Shown: positions 33,600-43,133, numbered from the stretch's first letter. The stretch: 64,000 bases of DNA from JAJXWB01 sp964634325 (GCA_964634325.1 CAZWJF010000003.1:62001-126000), one strand, 5' to 3'. A program made the numbers and translations. Notes: a model not told the origin generated them from the letters alone.

Positions 33600-34694
33600 A
33601 TGACTGTCGAAAGAAGGAAGTTTCTGAAGACGGCGGCGCTGGCCGGGGCCGGCGCAGGCATCGCTGCTCCGGCGATCGCGCAGTCTGCTCCGAAGATCCA
33701 GTGGCGTCTCGCCTCCAGCTTTCCGAAATCGCTGGATACGATCTACGGCGCGGTGGATATCTTCGCCAAAGCCGTCTCGGACATCACGGACGGCAATTTC
33801 AAGATCCAGACCTTTGCGGCGGGCGAAATCGTACCGGCGTTCGGCGTGCTCGAAGCCGCCCAGAACGGAACGGTCGAAATCGGCGAAACCGCGCTCTACT
33901 ATTTCTGGGGCAAGGATCCGACCTTCGCGCTCGGCACCGCCGTGCCGTTCGGCCTCAATCCGCGCCAGCAGAACGCCTGGTTCTATCAGGGCGGCGGCAA
34001 TCAGCTCTTCGACGAGTTCCTCAAGGCCTATAACGTCAAGGGACTGCCGGGCGGCAACACCGGCACGCAGATGGGCGGCTGGTTCCGCAAGGAGCTGAAG
34101 ACAGTCGAAGACCTGAAAGGCCTCAAGTTCCGCATCGGCGGCGCAGGCGGCGCGGTCCTCACCAAGCTCGGCGTCGTTCCGCAATCGATTCCGGGCGGCG
34201 ATATCTATCCTTCGCTCGAAAAGGGCACGATCGACGCCGCAGAGTGGGTCGGGCCGTACGACGACGAGAAGCTCGGCTTCAACAAGGTCGCGCCCTATTA
34301 CTATTATCCCGGCTTCTGGGAGGGCGGCGCCAACCTCCACTACATCTTCAACCTCGACAAGTACAACCAGCTTCCCAAGGCCTATCAGGCTGCGCTCGAC
34401 ACCGCCGCAGCCTGGTCGAACGTGTGGATGCAGTCGAAGTACGACGCCGACAATCCCGGCGCGCTGAAGCGCCTCGTGCAGGGCGGCACCAAGCTGCGTC
34501 CCTTCCCGCAGCCGATCCTCGAGGCCGCCTACAAGGCCGCCGAGGAAACCTACGCGGAAATCTCCGCCAAGAACGCCAACTTCAAGAAGATCTACGATCA
34601 CATGGTCGCGTTCCGCAACGACGAATACCTGTGGTTCCAGGTCGCGGAATACACCTACGACAACTTCATGATCCGCCAGCGCGCCAAGGGCTGA
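33600..34694 (+). CDS. dctP: TRAP transporter substrate-binding protein (DctP family)
   Basis: A 364-residue periplasmic receptor with a twin-arginine signal (ERRKFLKTAALAGAGAG, cut near 28), so it is probably exported folded. The mature start IQWRLASSFPKSLDTIYGA and the LKGLKFRIGG-type segment with R in the ligand pocket belong to the TakP/lactate-binding branch that binds 2-oxo or 2-hydroxy acids; the exact ligand is a guess. GAGGGAG precedes the ATG. It converges on its presumed permeases (dctM, dctQ) with a shared terminator between, so receptor and channel are made from separate transcripts. Confidence 0.9.
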   Translation: MTVERRKFLKTAALAGAGAGIAAPAIAQSAPKIQWRLASSFPKSLDTIYGAVDIFAKAVSDITDGNFKIQTFAAGEIVPAFGVLEAAQNGTVEIGETALYYFWGKDPTFALGTAVPFGLNPRQQNAWFYQGGGNQLFDEFLKAYNVKGLPGGNTGTQMGGWFRKELKTVEDLKGLKFRIGGAGGAVLTKLGVVPQSIPGGDIYPSLEKGTIDAAEWVGPYDDEKLGFNKVAPYYYYPGFWEGGANLHYIFNLDKYNQLPKAYQAALDTAAAWSNVWMQSKYDADNPGALKRLVQGGTKLRPFPQPILEAAYKAAEETYAEISAKNANFKKIYDHMVAFRNDEYLWFQVAEYTYDNFMIRQRAKG

Positions 34695-34724
34695 GAACGC
34701 GCTCTTCAAAACGCTGCGAAAAGC

Positions 34725-34757
34725 AAAGGCCCGGGCGGATCGCCCGGGCCTTTTTGT
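34725..34757. terminator. Bidirectional terminator between dctP and dctM
   Basis: A perfect 13-bp stem AAAGGCCCGGGCG (34725-34737) and CGCCCGGGCCTTT (34741-34753) with loop GAT. T-runs lie on both strands (TTTTT to the right; AAAAGCAAA on the left reads as U-rich in the other direction). It serves both convergent genes. Confidence 0.92.
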
Positions 34758-34769
34758 TGGGGTCGCCTC

Positions 34770-36443
34770 TCAGAACTTCAGGGGCGGCGGCGCGTCGTCG
34801 CTGCCGGGCGGCGGCGTGATCTCCTTGAACTGCTGCTCCATCTGCTTCTGATCGAGATGTACGCCGCCGGACTTGTAGACCATCACCATCGCCGGAATCG
34901 CGATGACCAGCGCGACCATGATGACCTGAATGACGACGAATGGAATCGCGCCCAGATAGATCTGGCCGGTGGTGATCGGATCCATCTTCTTCGAGGTCAC
35001 GCGGTCGATGTACGGTATCTTCGGCGCCACCGAGCGCAGATAGAACAGCGCGAAACCGAACGGCGGATGCATGAAGCTCGTCTGCATGTTCACGCCGAGG
35101 ATGACGCCGAACCAGATGAGATCGATGCCGAGTTTCTCGGCCGCCGGCCCGAGCAGCGGAATGACAATGAACGCCAGCTCGAAGAAGTCGAGGAAGAAGG
35201 CGAGCACGAACACGAACAGGTTGACGAAGATCAGGAAGCCGAGCTGGCCCCCGGGCAGCGACGTCAACATGTGCTCGACCCAGGTGTGTCCATTGACGCC
35301 GTAGAAGGTCAACGAGAACACGCGCGCGCCGAGCAGGATGAAGACGACGAAGGAGGATAGCTTCGCGGTCGTATCCATCGCCTGTTTGAGGAGGTCGACC
35401 GACAGTTTGCGCTTCGCCATCGCGAGGATCAGGGCGCCTGCCGCGCCCATCGCGCCGCCCTCTGTCGGCGTGGCGATGCCGACGAAGATCGTGCCGAGCA
35501 CCAGGAAGATCAGCGCCAGCGGCGGCACGAGCACGATGACGACCTGGGACGCCAGCCGCGACAGCATGCCTAGCTTCATCGCCTCGTTGATCGCAGCAAC
35601 GGCGTAGGCGAAGATGATCGCAACCGTGCCCGACCAGATCGCGGCGTTGTCCGAGGGCATTTCGGGAAAGCTGCGCTCGAACCAGAGCGAAGCGGCGTAG
35701 AATACGCCCGCCGAGGCGACCACAAGCGCGAGCAGCGAGCCGACGCCCGAGCCCAGGGTGCGCGCCTCCTTCGGTAGGGCCGGCGCGGCCTCCGGCTTGA
35801 CGATCGTGACGCCGAATACATAAAGCGCATAGATCGCAGACAGCACGAGGCCCGGGATCATTGCGCCCTTGTACATGTCTCCGACCGAACGGCCGAGCTG
35901 GTCGGCGGTGACGATCAACACGAGCGAAGGCGGGATGATCTGCGCGAGAGTGCCGGACGCCGCGATGACGCCTGTGGCCAGACGTCTGTCGTAACCGTAG
36001 CGCAGCATGATCGGCAGCGAGATCAGGCCCATCGAGATGACCGACGCCGCGACCACGCCCGTCGTGGCCGCCAGCAGCGCGCCGACGAAGATCACCGCAT
36101 AGGCGAGGCCGCCGCGAATGGGTCCGAACAATTGCCCGATCGTGTCGAGCAGGTCTTCCGCCATGCCTGATCGTTCGAGGATCAGGCCCATGAATGTGAA
36201 GAATGGAATGGCGAGCAACGTGTCGTTGTTCATGACGCCGAATATGCGATCGGGCAGGGCGTCGAGCAGGTTCCAGGTCAGGTTGATCGTGCCGTTCGAC
36301 AACGGCGCGAGTTCGACGCCGACGATGAAATAGAACATGCCGATCGCGGCGAGCGAAAACGCGACGGGATAGCCGAGCAGAAGGACGACGATCAGCGAGG
36401 CGAACATGATTGGCGCCATGTTCTGCGCGAGAAATTGAGTCAT
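34770..36443 (-). CDS. dctM: TRAP transporter large permease subunit (DctM family)
   Basis: A 557-residue membrane protein of about 12-14 helices in inverted halves, the Na+-coupled transport subunit. Family signs are FTFMGLILERSGMAEDLLDT, IIPPSLVLIVTADQLGRSVGDMYKGAMIPG and TPTEGGAMGAAGAL. It is about 130 residues longer than minimal DctM (about 425), through an insertion after residue 210 and a proline-rich tail (PPPGSDDAPPPLKF). The start lies 10 bp after the stop of dctQ. Confidence 0.92.
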   Translation of the reverse strand: MTQFLAQNMAPIMFASLIVVLLLGYPVAFSLAAIGMFYFIVGVELAPLSNGTINLTWNLLDALPDRIFGVMNNDTLLAIPFFTFMGLILERSGMAEDLLDTIGQLFGPIRGGLAYAVIFVGALLAATTGVVAASVISMGLISLPIMLRYGYDRRLATGVIAASGTLAQIIPPSLVLIVTADQLGRSVGDMYKGAMIPGLVLSAIYALYVFGVTIVKPEAAPALPKEARTLGSGVGSLLALVVASAGVFYAASLWFERSFPEMPSDNAAIWSGTVAIIFAYAVAAINEAMKLGMLSRLASQVVIVLVPPLALIFLVLGTIFVGIATPTEGGAMGAAGALILAMAKRKLSVDLLKQAMDTTAKLSSFVVFILLGARVFSLTFYGVNGHTWVEHMLTSLPGGQLGFLIFVNLFVFVLAFFLDFFELAFIVIPLLGPAAEKLGIDLIWFGVILGVNMQTSFMHPPFGFALFYLRSVAPKIPYIDRVTSKKMDPITTGQIYLGAIPFVVIQVIMVALVIAIPAMVMVYKSGGVHLDQKQMEQQFKEITPPPGSDDAPPPLKF

Positions 36444-36453
36444 GACGCGCCCT

Positions 36454-37002
36454 TCAGTCTTCGACGCCGTGGCCGCGCGTATGCTCGTGCGGGTCGGGGA
36501 TCATGTCGCGCATGACCGCGACGCGTTTGATGAACTCGGAGACGCCCTGGATCAGCAGTATCGTGAAGCCGACGGGGATGATCAGCTTGGCGGGCCAGAC
36601 GATGAGCCCGCCAGCATTGACGGACATTTCGCCGCCGGCGAACGAACGCATGAAATAAGGCCAGCTCGTCCAGATCATCAGCACGCACAGCGGCGCCAGA
36701 AAGAAGACGTGCCCAAAGAGCTCGATCGAATTGCGAAGCCCCTTCGGCAGGCGAGAATTCACGATGTCGATCTTGATGTGCTCGTTCCGCAGCAGCGTGT
36801 AGCCGGCCCCGAGGAGGAAGACCGCGCTGAACAGATACCATTGCAGTTCGAGCCACGCGTTCGAGCTGCGGCTAATCGCAAACCGGATGGTCGCATTGAT
36901 CGAAGACACCAGCACGGCCGCCAGAATGAGCCAGCTCAGCGCTTTGCCGAACCGCTCTTGCGCCGCGTCGATGGCGCGGCTGATCTTCAACAGAAACTGC
37001 AT
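36454..37002 (-). CDS. dctQ: TRAP transporter small permease subunit (DctQ family)
   Basis: A 182-residue four-helix membrane protein with the DctQ pattern ELQWYLFSAVFLLGAGYTLLRNEHIKIDI (W and RNEHI conserved). It forms a complex with the large permease downstream. The ATG at 37002 is preceded by GGGAGGAG; the frame is open to 37026, but those residues lack support. The C-terminus is charged and cytoplasmic. Confidence 0.9.
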   Translation of the reverse strand: MQFLLKISRAIDAAQERFGKALSWLILAAVLVSSINATIRFAISRSSNAWLELQWYLFSAVFLLGAGYTLLRNEHIKIDIVNSRLPKGLRNSIELFGHVFFLAPLCVLMIWTSWPYFMRSFAGGEMSVNAGGLIVWPAKLIIPVGFTILLIQGVSEFIKRVAVMRDMIPDPHEHTRGHGVED

Positions 37003-37150
37003 GCTCCTCCCCTCGGCCCTCGGCATGCCGGCCCGTATGTTCTTTTCAGGCGACTGGCGCGCGCAAAATGAATAGCACCCGCTGCGCCGGGCGGCTAGCC
37101 GGCGGCGTCTCGTTTCATGGCTGGACTCGGGCTGCTGGACCGCGGACGTT

Positions 37151-38182
37151 CTATCCGCCGGTCACGCTCATGTGGCGCTGCACGGCAGGCTGGTTTGTCG
37201 TGCGGTCGATGATGAAATCGTGGCCCTTCGGCTTGCGCCGGATCGCCTCCGCGATCGCCTCGTGAAGCTGCTCGTCGGTCGGCGAAGCGCGCAGCGGCGC
37301 GCGCAGGTCGGCCGCGTCTTCCTGGCCGAGGCACATATAGAGCGTGCCGGTGCAGGTCACGCGCACGCGGTTGCAGCTCTCGCAGAAATTGTGGGTCAGC
37401 GGGGTGATGAAGCCGATGCGGCCTCCCGTCTCCGCGACGCGCATGTAGCGCGCCGGTCCGCCGGTCGAATAATCGATCGGCTCCAGCGAGAACCGCTCCG
37501 AAAGCCTGGCGCGGACATCGCTGAGCGGCCAATACTGGTCGAAGCGTTCGCGCTCGACTTCGCCAAGCGGCATGACCTCGATGAAGGTCATGTCCATGCC
37601 GCGGCCATGCGCGTATTCGACCAGATCGAAAACCTCCGCATCGTTCACGCCCCTGAGCGCGACGGCGTTGATCTTGACTGCGAGACCGGCCTTCTGGGCG
37701 GCTTCGATCCCGCCGAGCACGACGGCGAGATCGCCGCGTCGGGTGATCTCGCGAAACTTGTCGGGATCGAGCGTATCGAGCGACACGTTGATCCGCTGCA
37801 CGCCGCAATCGGCGAGTTCGCCGGCGTAGCGCGAAAGGAGCGAGCCGTTGGTGGTCAGCGTCAGCTCCTTGAGGGCGCCAGACGCCAGATGCCGCGACAG
37901 GCGCTGGAACAGGCTCATGATATTGCGCCGCACGAGCGGCTCGCCGCCGGTGATCCGGAGCTTGCGCGTTCCGCGCGCCACGAACGCCGAACACAGCCGG
38001 TCCAGTTCCTCCAGCGTCAGGAGATCGCGCTTCGGCAGAAACTGCATTTCCTCCGACATGCAGTAGACGCACCGGAAATCGCACCGGTCGGTCACCGACA
38101 CACGCAGATAGGTCACCGCGCGGCCGAAGGGATCGACCAGCGCGCTCGACGCATTTGCATTCGGGGTGGCGGAAATGTTCAT
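37151..38182 (-). CDS. moaA: GTP 3',8-cyclase (molybdopterin synthesis)
   Basis: A 343-residue radical-SAM enzyme that converts GTP to 3',8-cyclo-7,8-dihydro-GTP, the first step of molybdenum cofactor synthesis. Radical-SAM cysteines are C34, C38 and C41 (DRCDFRCVYC); the second Fe-S cluster is bound by CESC...C near 266-283, and the protein ends in the conserved Gly-Gly. The ATG at 38182 has AAGG 6 nt upstream. No other moa genes are close. The 95-bp divergent gap to the DUF971 gene contains two TATA-rich patches that may be divergent -10 elements; no Moco riboswitch is apparent. Confidence 0.96.
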   Translation of the reverse strand: MNISATPNANASSALVDPFGRAVTYLRVSVTDRCDFRCVYCMSEEMQFLPKRDLLTLEELDRLCSAFVARGTRKLRITGGEPLVRRNIMSLFQRLSRHLASGALKELTLTTNGSLLSRYAGELADCGVQRINVSLDTLDPDKFREITRRGDLAVVLGGIEAAQKAGLAVKINAVALRGVNDAEVFDLVEYAHGRGMDMTFIEVMPLGEVERERFDQYWPLSDVRARLSERFSLEPIDYSTGGPARYMRVAETGGRIGFITPLTHNFCESCNRVRVTCTGTLYMCLGQEDAADLRAPLRASPTDEQLHEAIAEAIRRKPKGHDFIIDRTTNQPAVQRHMSVTGG

Positions 38183-38277
38183 GGGCGCCTTATATCTCCC
38201 TCGCGGGGCAATATATAGCGCTGCGAACCGGCGGAAAGCGGCTATTGGGCCGAAGGCACGGCAGGAGGAACGAAGAA

Positions 38278-38631
38278 ATGGCTGAAGCTTGGCCCACCGA
38301 ACTGCGGCTGCACGACGCCGGCGCGCGTCTGACGATCCAGTTCGACGACGCTTCGACCTACGACCTGCCCGCCGAATATCTGCGCGTCGAAAGCCCGAGC
38401 GCTGAGGTGCAGGGACACAGCCCCTCCGAGCGCAAGACGGTCGGCGGCAAGAAGAACGTGAAGATCAAGGAGATCGCGCCGGTCGGAAATTACGCCGTGC
38501 GTCTCGATTTCGACGACGGCCATAACACTGGCATCTTCTCTTGGGCGTATCTGGCCGAACTCGGCCGGGAGTACGACAGGATCTGGGGCGCCTATCTCGA
38601 AGCGCTGGCGGCCAAGGGCCTGTCGCGCTGA
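38278..38631 (+). CDS. DUF971 (gamma-butyrobetaine-hydroxylase-like N-terminal domain) protein
   Basis: A 117-residue single-domain protein with the DUF971/GBBH-like_N pattern: WPTELRLHDAGARLTIQFDD, YLRVESPSAEVQGH, APVGNYAVRLDFDDGHNTGIFSW and YLAELGREYDRIW. Stand-alone DUF971 proteins are linked to Fe-S assembly in some bacteria, but the role is not proven. The ATG at 38278 follows AGGAGGAA, a very strong site; the frame is open upstream without one. A bidirectional terminator follows. Confidence 0.88.
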   Translation: MAEAWPTELRLHDAGARLTIQFDDASTYDLPAEYLRVESPSAEVQGHSPSERKTVGGKKNVKIKEIAPVGNYAVRLDFDDGHNTGIFSWAYLAELGREYDRIWGAYLEALAAKGLSR

Positions 38632-38654
38632 AAGCATCCGCGGTCGCTAACGCA

Positions 38655-38685
38655 AAAGGCCCGGATTGCCGTCCGGGCCTTTCGT
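38655..38685. terminator. Bidirectional terminator between DUF971 gene and L,D-transpeptidase
   Basis: An 11-bp stem AAAGGCCCGGA (38655-38665) and TCCGGGCCTTT (38672-38682) with a 6-nt loop. The T-run is weak (TTTCGTT) on the plus strand and better (TTTTGCGTT) on the minus strand. It lies between convergent genes. Confidence 0.82.
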
Positions 38686-38706
38686 TCAGAGGGCGTAGAC
38701 GCAGCG

Positions 38707-39303
38707 TTAGCGCTGGACGACGACCTTGGTTCCGACGTTGACGCGATTGTAGAGATCGACCACGTCGTCGTTGGTCATGCGGATGCAGCCCGAGGACACC
38801 GCCTGGCCGATCGTTTCCGGCTCGTTCGAGCCATGGATGCGGTAGAGCGTGCCGCCGAGATACATGGCGCGCGCGCCGAGCGGATTGTCGACGCCGCCCT
38901 TCATGTGGCGCGGCAGGTCGGGACGACGGCGCAGCATCTGCGCGGGCGGCGTCCAGTCTGGCCACTCGCGCTTCATGGCGATGGTCTTGACGCCCGACCA
39001 CTCGAAGCCCGGGCGGCCGACGCCGACGCCATACTTGATCGCCTGCCCGCCGGGCAGCACGTAATAGAGGCGCCGCTCGCTCGTCGAGATCACGATCGTG
39101 CCCGGCGCGTACTTGCCGTTGAAGTAAACGGTCTCGCGCGGAATGGCGGTGGCGAGCGGACGGCCGTCCTGTCCGAGCGCGCCGGGGCGCTGGATGAGCG
39201 GCTGGTGGGTCAGGGGGTCGATTTCAACGCCCTGGGCCGCGACAGCGGCGGTGGCGCCGAGGCTGGCCAGCGCGCAGGCGAATGCGATGATATGGCGCCG
39301 CAT
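38707..39303 (-). CDS. Periplasmic L,D-transpeptidase (YkuD)
   Basis: A 198-residue exported YkuD-domain enzyme: signal peptide 1-23 (cut AVAA/Q), then a catalytic domain with H157 in YRIHGSNEPETIG and nucleophile C173 in SSGCIRMTNDD. It forms 3-3 cross-links or attaches proteins to peptidoglycan. The region KREWPDWTPPAQML is typical of the alphaproteobacterial ErfK/YbiS group. The ATG has GAGGAA upstream. It is a single gene. Confidence 0.94.
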   Translation of the reverse strand: MRRHIIAFACALASLGATAAVAAQGVEIDPLTHQPLIQRPGALGQDGRPLATAIPRETVYFNGKYAPGTIVISTSERRLYYVLPGGQAIKYGVGVGRPGFEWSGVKTIAMKREWPDWTPPAQMLRRRPDLPRHMKGGVDNPLGARAMYLGGTLYRIHGSNEPETIGQAVSSGCIRMTNDDVVDLYNRVNVGTKVVVQR

Positions 39304-39514
39304 GGTTAGTTCCTCACAATTCCGTGGTTTGGCGGATCAGCCGTCGAACTCTGTCCGATTCCGGCCACATTCTGTCCAAAGGTCTTTGTCTCCGCAACGT
39401 CAGGGCGTCGCTAGCGCCGCGTCTTTTTCGGGTCGTGGCGCGCTGGACACACTTCAGTCGCAATTCGACTACCGCGGCCGAGCGGCCGACGGCGTGACGT
39501 TTCGCACGTCGCCG

Positions 39515-41143
39515 TCAGCCGATCCGGTATTCCCGGAACCGGTCGCGCAGCGCCATTTTTTGCACCTTGCCGGTGCCGGTCATCGGGAATTCGTCGAGAA
39601 ATTCGACCGCGTCGGGCATCCACCAGCTCGCGATCTTCGGGCGCATGTGGTCGAGGATCGCCTGGCCATCGACCTCCGATCCCTGCCGGCGCACGACGAG
39701 CAGGAGCGGACGCTCCTGCCACTTGTCGTGGCTGACGGCGATGACCGCCGCTTGCAGCACGTCCGGGTGCGACAGGGCGGCGTCTTCGAGCTGGATCGAG
39801 GAAATCCATTCTCCGCCGGACTTGATCACGTCCTTGGAGCGGTCGGTCAGCGTCACGTGGCCTTGCGGGTCGATGACCGCCATGTCGCCCGTGATGAGCC
39901 AGCCGTCCTTGTCGAGCCCCTCGTCGAGCTTCATGTAGCCCGAGGAGACCCACGGCCCCTTGGCGCGCAGATGTCCGACAGACTTGCCGTCGCGCGGAAG
40001 TTCCGCGCCCTCGTCGTCGACGATGCGCAACGCGGTTCCAAAACAGGCGCGGCCGGACACCATGCGCCGGTCGAGTTTCTCGGCGTCCGACAGCTTGTCG
40101 GAGCCCGGCCGCAGGCTCGGCATGGAGCAGCCGAGCGCTTCCGTCATGCCCCAGGCCTGGATGTAGTCGACGCCGTAATCGCGCTTGAGTTTTTCCACCA
40201 TGGCGCGCGGCGGCGCCGAGCCTGACGACAGCGTCGCCCGCAAGGTCGAGAATTTCTTGTCGGTGCGCGCGAGCCAGTCGAGCAGGATCAGCCAGAAGCT
40301 CGGGACGCCCGCCGAAATCGTCACGCCTTCGCCTTCGAGCAGTTCGTAGAGCTTGTCGGGTTCGTAATTGCGGCCGGGCAGCACGAGTTTGGAGCCGGTG
40401 TACGGCGCGGTGAACGGCATGTTCCAGCCGTTTCCGTGGAACAGCGGCGCCATCGGCATCATGGTTTCGCGCACGCCTTCCATATGGCCGGGCAGGAAGT
40501 CCATGCTCGACGCGATCATCGTCTGCAACAGCGCTGCGCGGTGCGTGTAGACGACGCCCTTCGGATTGCCGGTCGTGCCGGACGTGTAGCAGATCGTCGA
40601 GGCTGTCTTCTCGTCGAAGACGGGCCAGGAGAAGCCCGTCTCGTCCTCGGCCGCGAGCAGATCCTCGTAACAATAAACGGGCTTCGGCAGCTTCGTCTCG
40701 GGCATGCGCTCGCGCGACGACATGAAGACGTAGGCTTCGACCGTGGTCAGGCGCGGCGCGATCGCCTCCGCGAGCGGCAGCGTCGCGCGGTCGATGAACA
40801 GCAGCCGGTCTTCCGCGTGATTGATGATGTAGACGAGCTGGTCCGGGAACAGTCGCGGATTGATCGTGTGCAGCACGTAGCCCATGCCCGGCGCGGCGTA
40901 GAACATCTCGAAATGCCGGTGGGTGTTGAAGGCGAGCGTGCCGACGCGGTCGCCCTGTTTCATGCCGAGCCTTTGCAGCGCCAGCGCCATGCGCTTGATG
41001 CGCGGATGCGCATCTGCATAGGTGTAGCGGTGCAGGTCGCCTTCGATCTCGCGCGCGACCACCTCCGCCTCGCCGTGATAGTCGGCGGCGTACTGGATGA
41101 GGCCGCTGATCAGCAGCGGCATGTCCATCATCAATCCCTGCAT
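39515..41143 (-). CDS. AlkK-like medium/long-chain fatty-acid-CoA ligase
   Basis: A 542-residue adenylate-forming enzyme. The P-loop ICYTSGTTGNPKGVVYTH is near 195, motif A5 AWGMTEALG is present, and the C-terminal domain has DGWLITGDMAVID and the hinge KDVIKSGGEWIS, ending with the catalytic Lys of GTGKVQKMALR. The N-terminus (MMDMPLLISGLI) and whole layout match Pseudomonas AlkK, a medium-chain fatty-acyl-CoA synthetase, as I recall it; chain length here is inferred. GGGAG precedes the ATG. No beta-oxidation genes adjoin it. Confidence 0.9.
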   Translation of the reverse strand: MQGLMMDMPLLISGLIQYAADYHGEAEVVAREIEGDLHRYTYADAHPRIKRMALALQRLGMKQGDRVGTLAFNTHRHFEMFYAAPGMGYVLHTINPRLFPDQLVYIINHAEDRLLFIDRATLPLAEAIAPRLTTVEAYVFMSSRERMPETKLPKPVYCYEDLLAAEDETGFSWPVFDEKTASTICYTSGTTGNPKGVVYTHRAALLQTMIASSMDFLPGHMEGVRETMMPMAPLFHGNGWNMPFTAPYTGSKLVLPGRNYEPDKLYELLEGEGVTISAGVPSFWLILLDWLARTDKKFSTLRATLSSGSAPPRAMVEKLKRDYGVDYIQAWGMTEALGCSMPSLRPGSDKLSDAEKLDRRMVSGRACFGTALRIVDDEGAELPRDGKSVGHLRAKGPWVSSGYMKLDEGLDKDGWLITGDMAVIDPQGHVTLTDRSKDVIKSGGEWISSIQLEDAALSHPDVLQAAVIAVSHDKWQERPLLLVVRRQGSEVDGQAILDHMRPKIASWWMPDAVEFLDEFPMTGTGKVQKMALRDRFREYRIG

Positions 41144-41296
41144 GGGTCGCTCCCTGATAGGCCGTCCGACAATCCTGCGCGGCCAAATTGTTGGGCGAAC
41201 GATAGGGGGCCGTCCATCGACGCGTCAACGGCGCGTGCGCAAACGCGCATCGTTCGCATCGGCGCACAGGCATGGAGAGGGCGAAAGGAATTGCGC

Positions 41297-41614
41297 ATGC
41301 CTCGTCTCGCAATCGCACTGCTTGTGCCGCTCCTCGTCGTTCCCGGAATTGCTGCGGCGCAAGAAGATCCGCGCTGCGGCGTCGAGCTGCGGCGCGCCTG
41401 GGATCTCGTGGAGGCGGTCGCCAAGCGCGATCGTGGCGGACCCTACGGTCCCCAGGCATTGTGCGAGGCTTTGCGCGCCAATCTGCGCGATATGCGGGAA
41501 TCGACCGACATCATGCGGCGCTGCATGAAAGGCCACGCCTTGCGCGAGAACGTCGGGCAGATGGACGCGTCGATGGAAGACGTGGCGGCCGCCATTGCGT
41601 CGCGCTGCCGCTGA
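41297..41614 (+). CDS. Small secreted hypothetical protein
   Basis: A 105-residue protein with a Sec signal peptide (PRLAIALLVPLLVVPGIAAAQ, cut AAA/Q near 21). The helical mature part has four cysteines (DPRCGVEL, QALCEALR, MRRCMKGH, IASRCR), probably two disulfides. The ATG at 41297 has AAGGAA upstream at a slightly long spacing. No family recognised. It lies 94 bp before the amidase gene and may share its transcript. Confidence 0.65.
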   Translation: MPRLAIALLVPLLVVPGIAAAQEDPRCGVELRRAWDLVEAVAKRDRGGPYGPQALCEALRANLRDMRESTDIMRRCMKGHALRENVGQMDASMEDVAAAIASRCR

Positions 41615-41708
41615 CGCGCGCTGAGATCGACCCTGCATTGCCGTCGCCTGTCTGGCCTGCTTCCGCGTTTTGCGCATAGGCTCTCGCAAGACATGCGGGA
41701 GGCGCGCC

Positions 41709-43130
41709 ATGGGTTTCAAGGAATTCGGGTCCTACGACGCCGTGGGTCTCGCCGATCTGGCGCGGCGTGGTCAGGTGCGCGCAGAAGACCTGCTGGACGA
41801 AGCCATTGCGCGAACCGAGGCGCTCGATCCGCGCCTCAACGCCGTCGTCGTCAAGCACTATGATTTTGCGCGCCGGCAGATCGCGCAGGGATTGCCCGAC
41901 GGGCCCTTCAAGGGCGTTCCCTTTCTGCTGAAGGACCTCAATCTTCTCGCCGGCACGCGCACCACGTCCGGCGCTTCGCTCTATCGCGACCATGTCGCCG
42001 ACCGCACCGACACGATTACGCAGCGTTTTCTGAACGCCGGCGTCGCAATATTCGGCAAGTCCTCGTCGCCGGAATTCGGCCTCATGCCGACCACCGAGAC
42101 GCGCCTGCACGGCGCGACTCGCAACCCCTGGAACATGGAGCATTCCTCGGGCGGCTCGTCAGGCGGCGCGGCGGCGGCGGTGGCCGCGCGCATCGTCCCG
42201 GTCGCCCACGCATCCGACGGCGGCGGATCGATCCGCATTCCCGCTTCCGCTTGCGGCGTGTTCGGCCTGAAGCCGACGCGCGCCCGTACGCCGTCCGGGC
42301 CCGACCGCGGCGAAGGCTGGGCCGGCTTTTCGGTCGGCCATGTCGTCTCGATCAGCGTGCGCGACAGCGCCGCGATGCTCGACGCCATTCAGGGCCCCGA
42401 GCTTGCAAGCCCCTATCGCGCGCCGCCGATCGAGCGGCCGTACGCCGAGGAGGCGCGTCGCGATCCCGGTCGCCTGCGTATCGCGTTTACGGATTGCGCG
42501 CCGTCGGGCGCGGCCATCGACCCGGAAATCGCAGCCGCCGTCCGCGATGTCGCGCGCATGCTCGAAAAGCTCGGGCATGAAGTCGAGGAGCGCGCGCCGG
42601 TCTTGCCCGTAGATCCCGCGCAAACGCTCTCCGTCATCACCGGCGCTTATACGGCGCTGAACGTGAGGCTTGCGGAGGCCGAACTCGGGAGGGCCGCCAC
42701 GATCGACGACTTCGAGAAACTCACGCTCGCCGCTGCGCGCAACGCCGCCAAGCGCAATTCCGTCGATTTCGTCGCCGCCGAACTCGACGCATTCCGCATT
42801 TCGCGGGCGCTCGCCGAGTTTTTCGTGGACGTCGACGTCTTCCTCGCGCCGACCCTGTGCCGTCCGCCGCTAAAGCTTGGCGAGATCGACGTGATGGGCG
42901 ATCTCTCGAGCATTCCCCGAACGTTGGCCGGCTATATGCCTGGCACCGCCATGTTCAACATGTCCGGTCAGCCGGCGATGTCGGTTCCGCTGGCGTGGAA
43001 CGCGGCGGGCCTGCCGCTCGGCATGATGTTCGCGGGGCGTTTCGGCGACGAGGCGACCTTGTTCCGTCTGGCCGCCCAGCTCGAGCAGGAGCGGCCTTGG
43101 AAAGACAGGAAGCCCGCGGTGTGCGCTTGA
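41709..43130 (+). CDS. Amidase signature family enzyme
   Basis: A 473-residue amidase with the Ser-cisSer-Lys triad: K75 (PFLLKDLN), S150 (SSGGSSGGAAAAVAAR) and nucleophile S174 (DGGGSIRIPAS). It hydrolyses amide bonds. It resembles 6-aminohexanoate-cyclic-dimer hydrolase/indoleacetamide hydrolase-type members more than GatA, because it lacks GatB/C neighbours and tRNA-related context, but its substrate is open. The ATG at 41709 is preceded by GGGAGG. It ends 3 bp before the convergent DUF1330 gene. Confidence 0.9.
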   Translation: MGFKEFGSYDAVGLADLARRGQVRAEDLLDEAIARTEALDPRLNAVVVKHYDFARRQIAQGLPDGPFKGVPFLLKDLNLLAGTRTTSGASLYRDHVADRTDTITQRFLNAGVAIFGKSSSPEFGLMPTTETRLHGATRNPWNMEHSSGGSSGGAAAAVAARIVPVAHASDGGGSIRIPASACGVFGLKPTRARTPSGPDRGEGWAGFSVGHVVSISVRDSAAMLDAIQGPELASPYRAPPIERPYAEEARRDPGRLRIAFTDCAPSGAAIDPEIAAAVRDVARMLEKLGHEVEERAPVLPVDPAQTLSVITGAYTALNVRLAEAELGRAATIDDFEKLTLAAARNAAKRNSVDFVAAELDAFRISRALAEFFVDVDVFLAPTLCRPPLKLGEIDVMGDLSSIPRTLAGYMPGTAMFNMSGQPAMSVPLAWNAAGLPLGMMFAGRFGDEATLFRLAAQLEQERPWKDRKPAVCA

Positions 43131-43133
43131 CGC

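Noticed and set aside
38183..38277. Molybdenum-cofactor riboswitch upstream of moaA
   Set aside because: The 95-bp gap is shared with a divergent gene and shows no set of stems of the right size.
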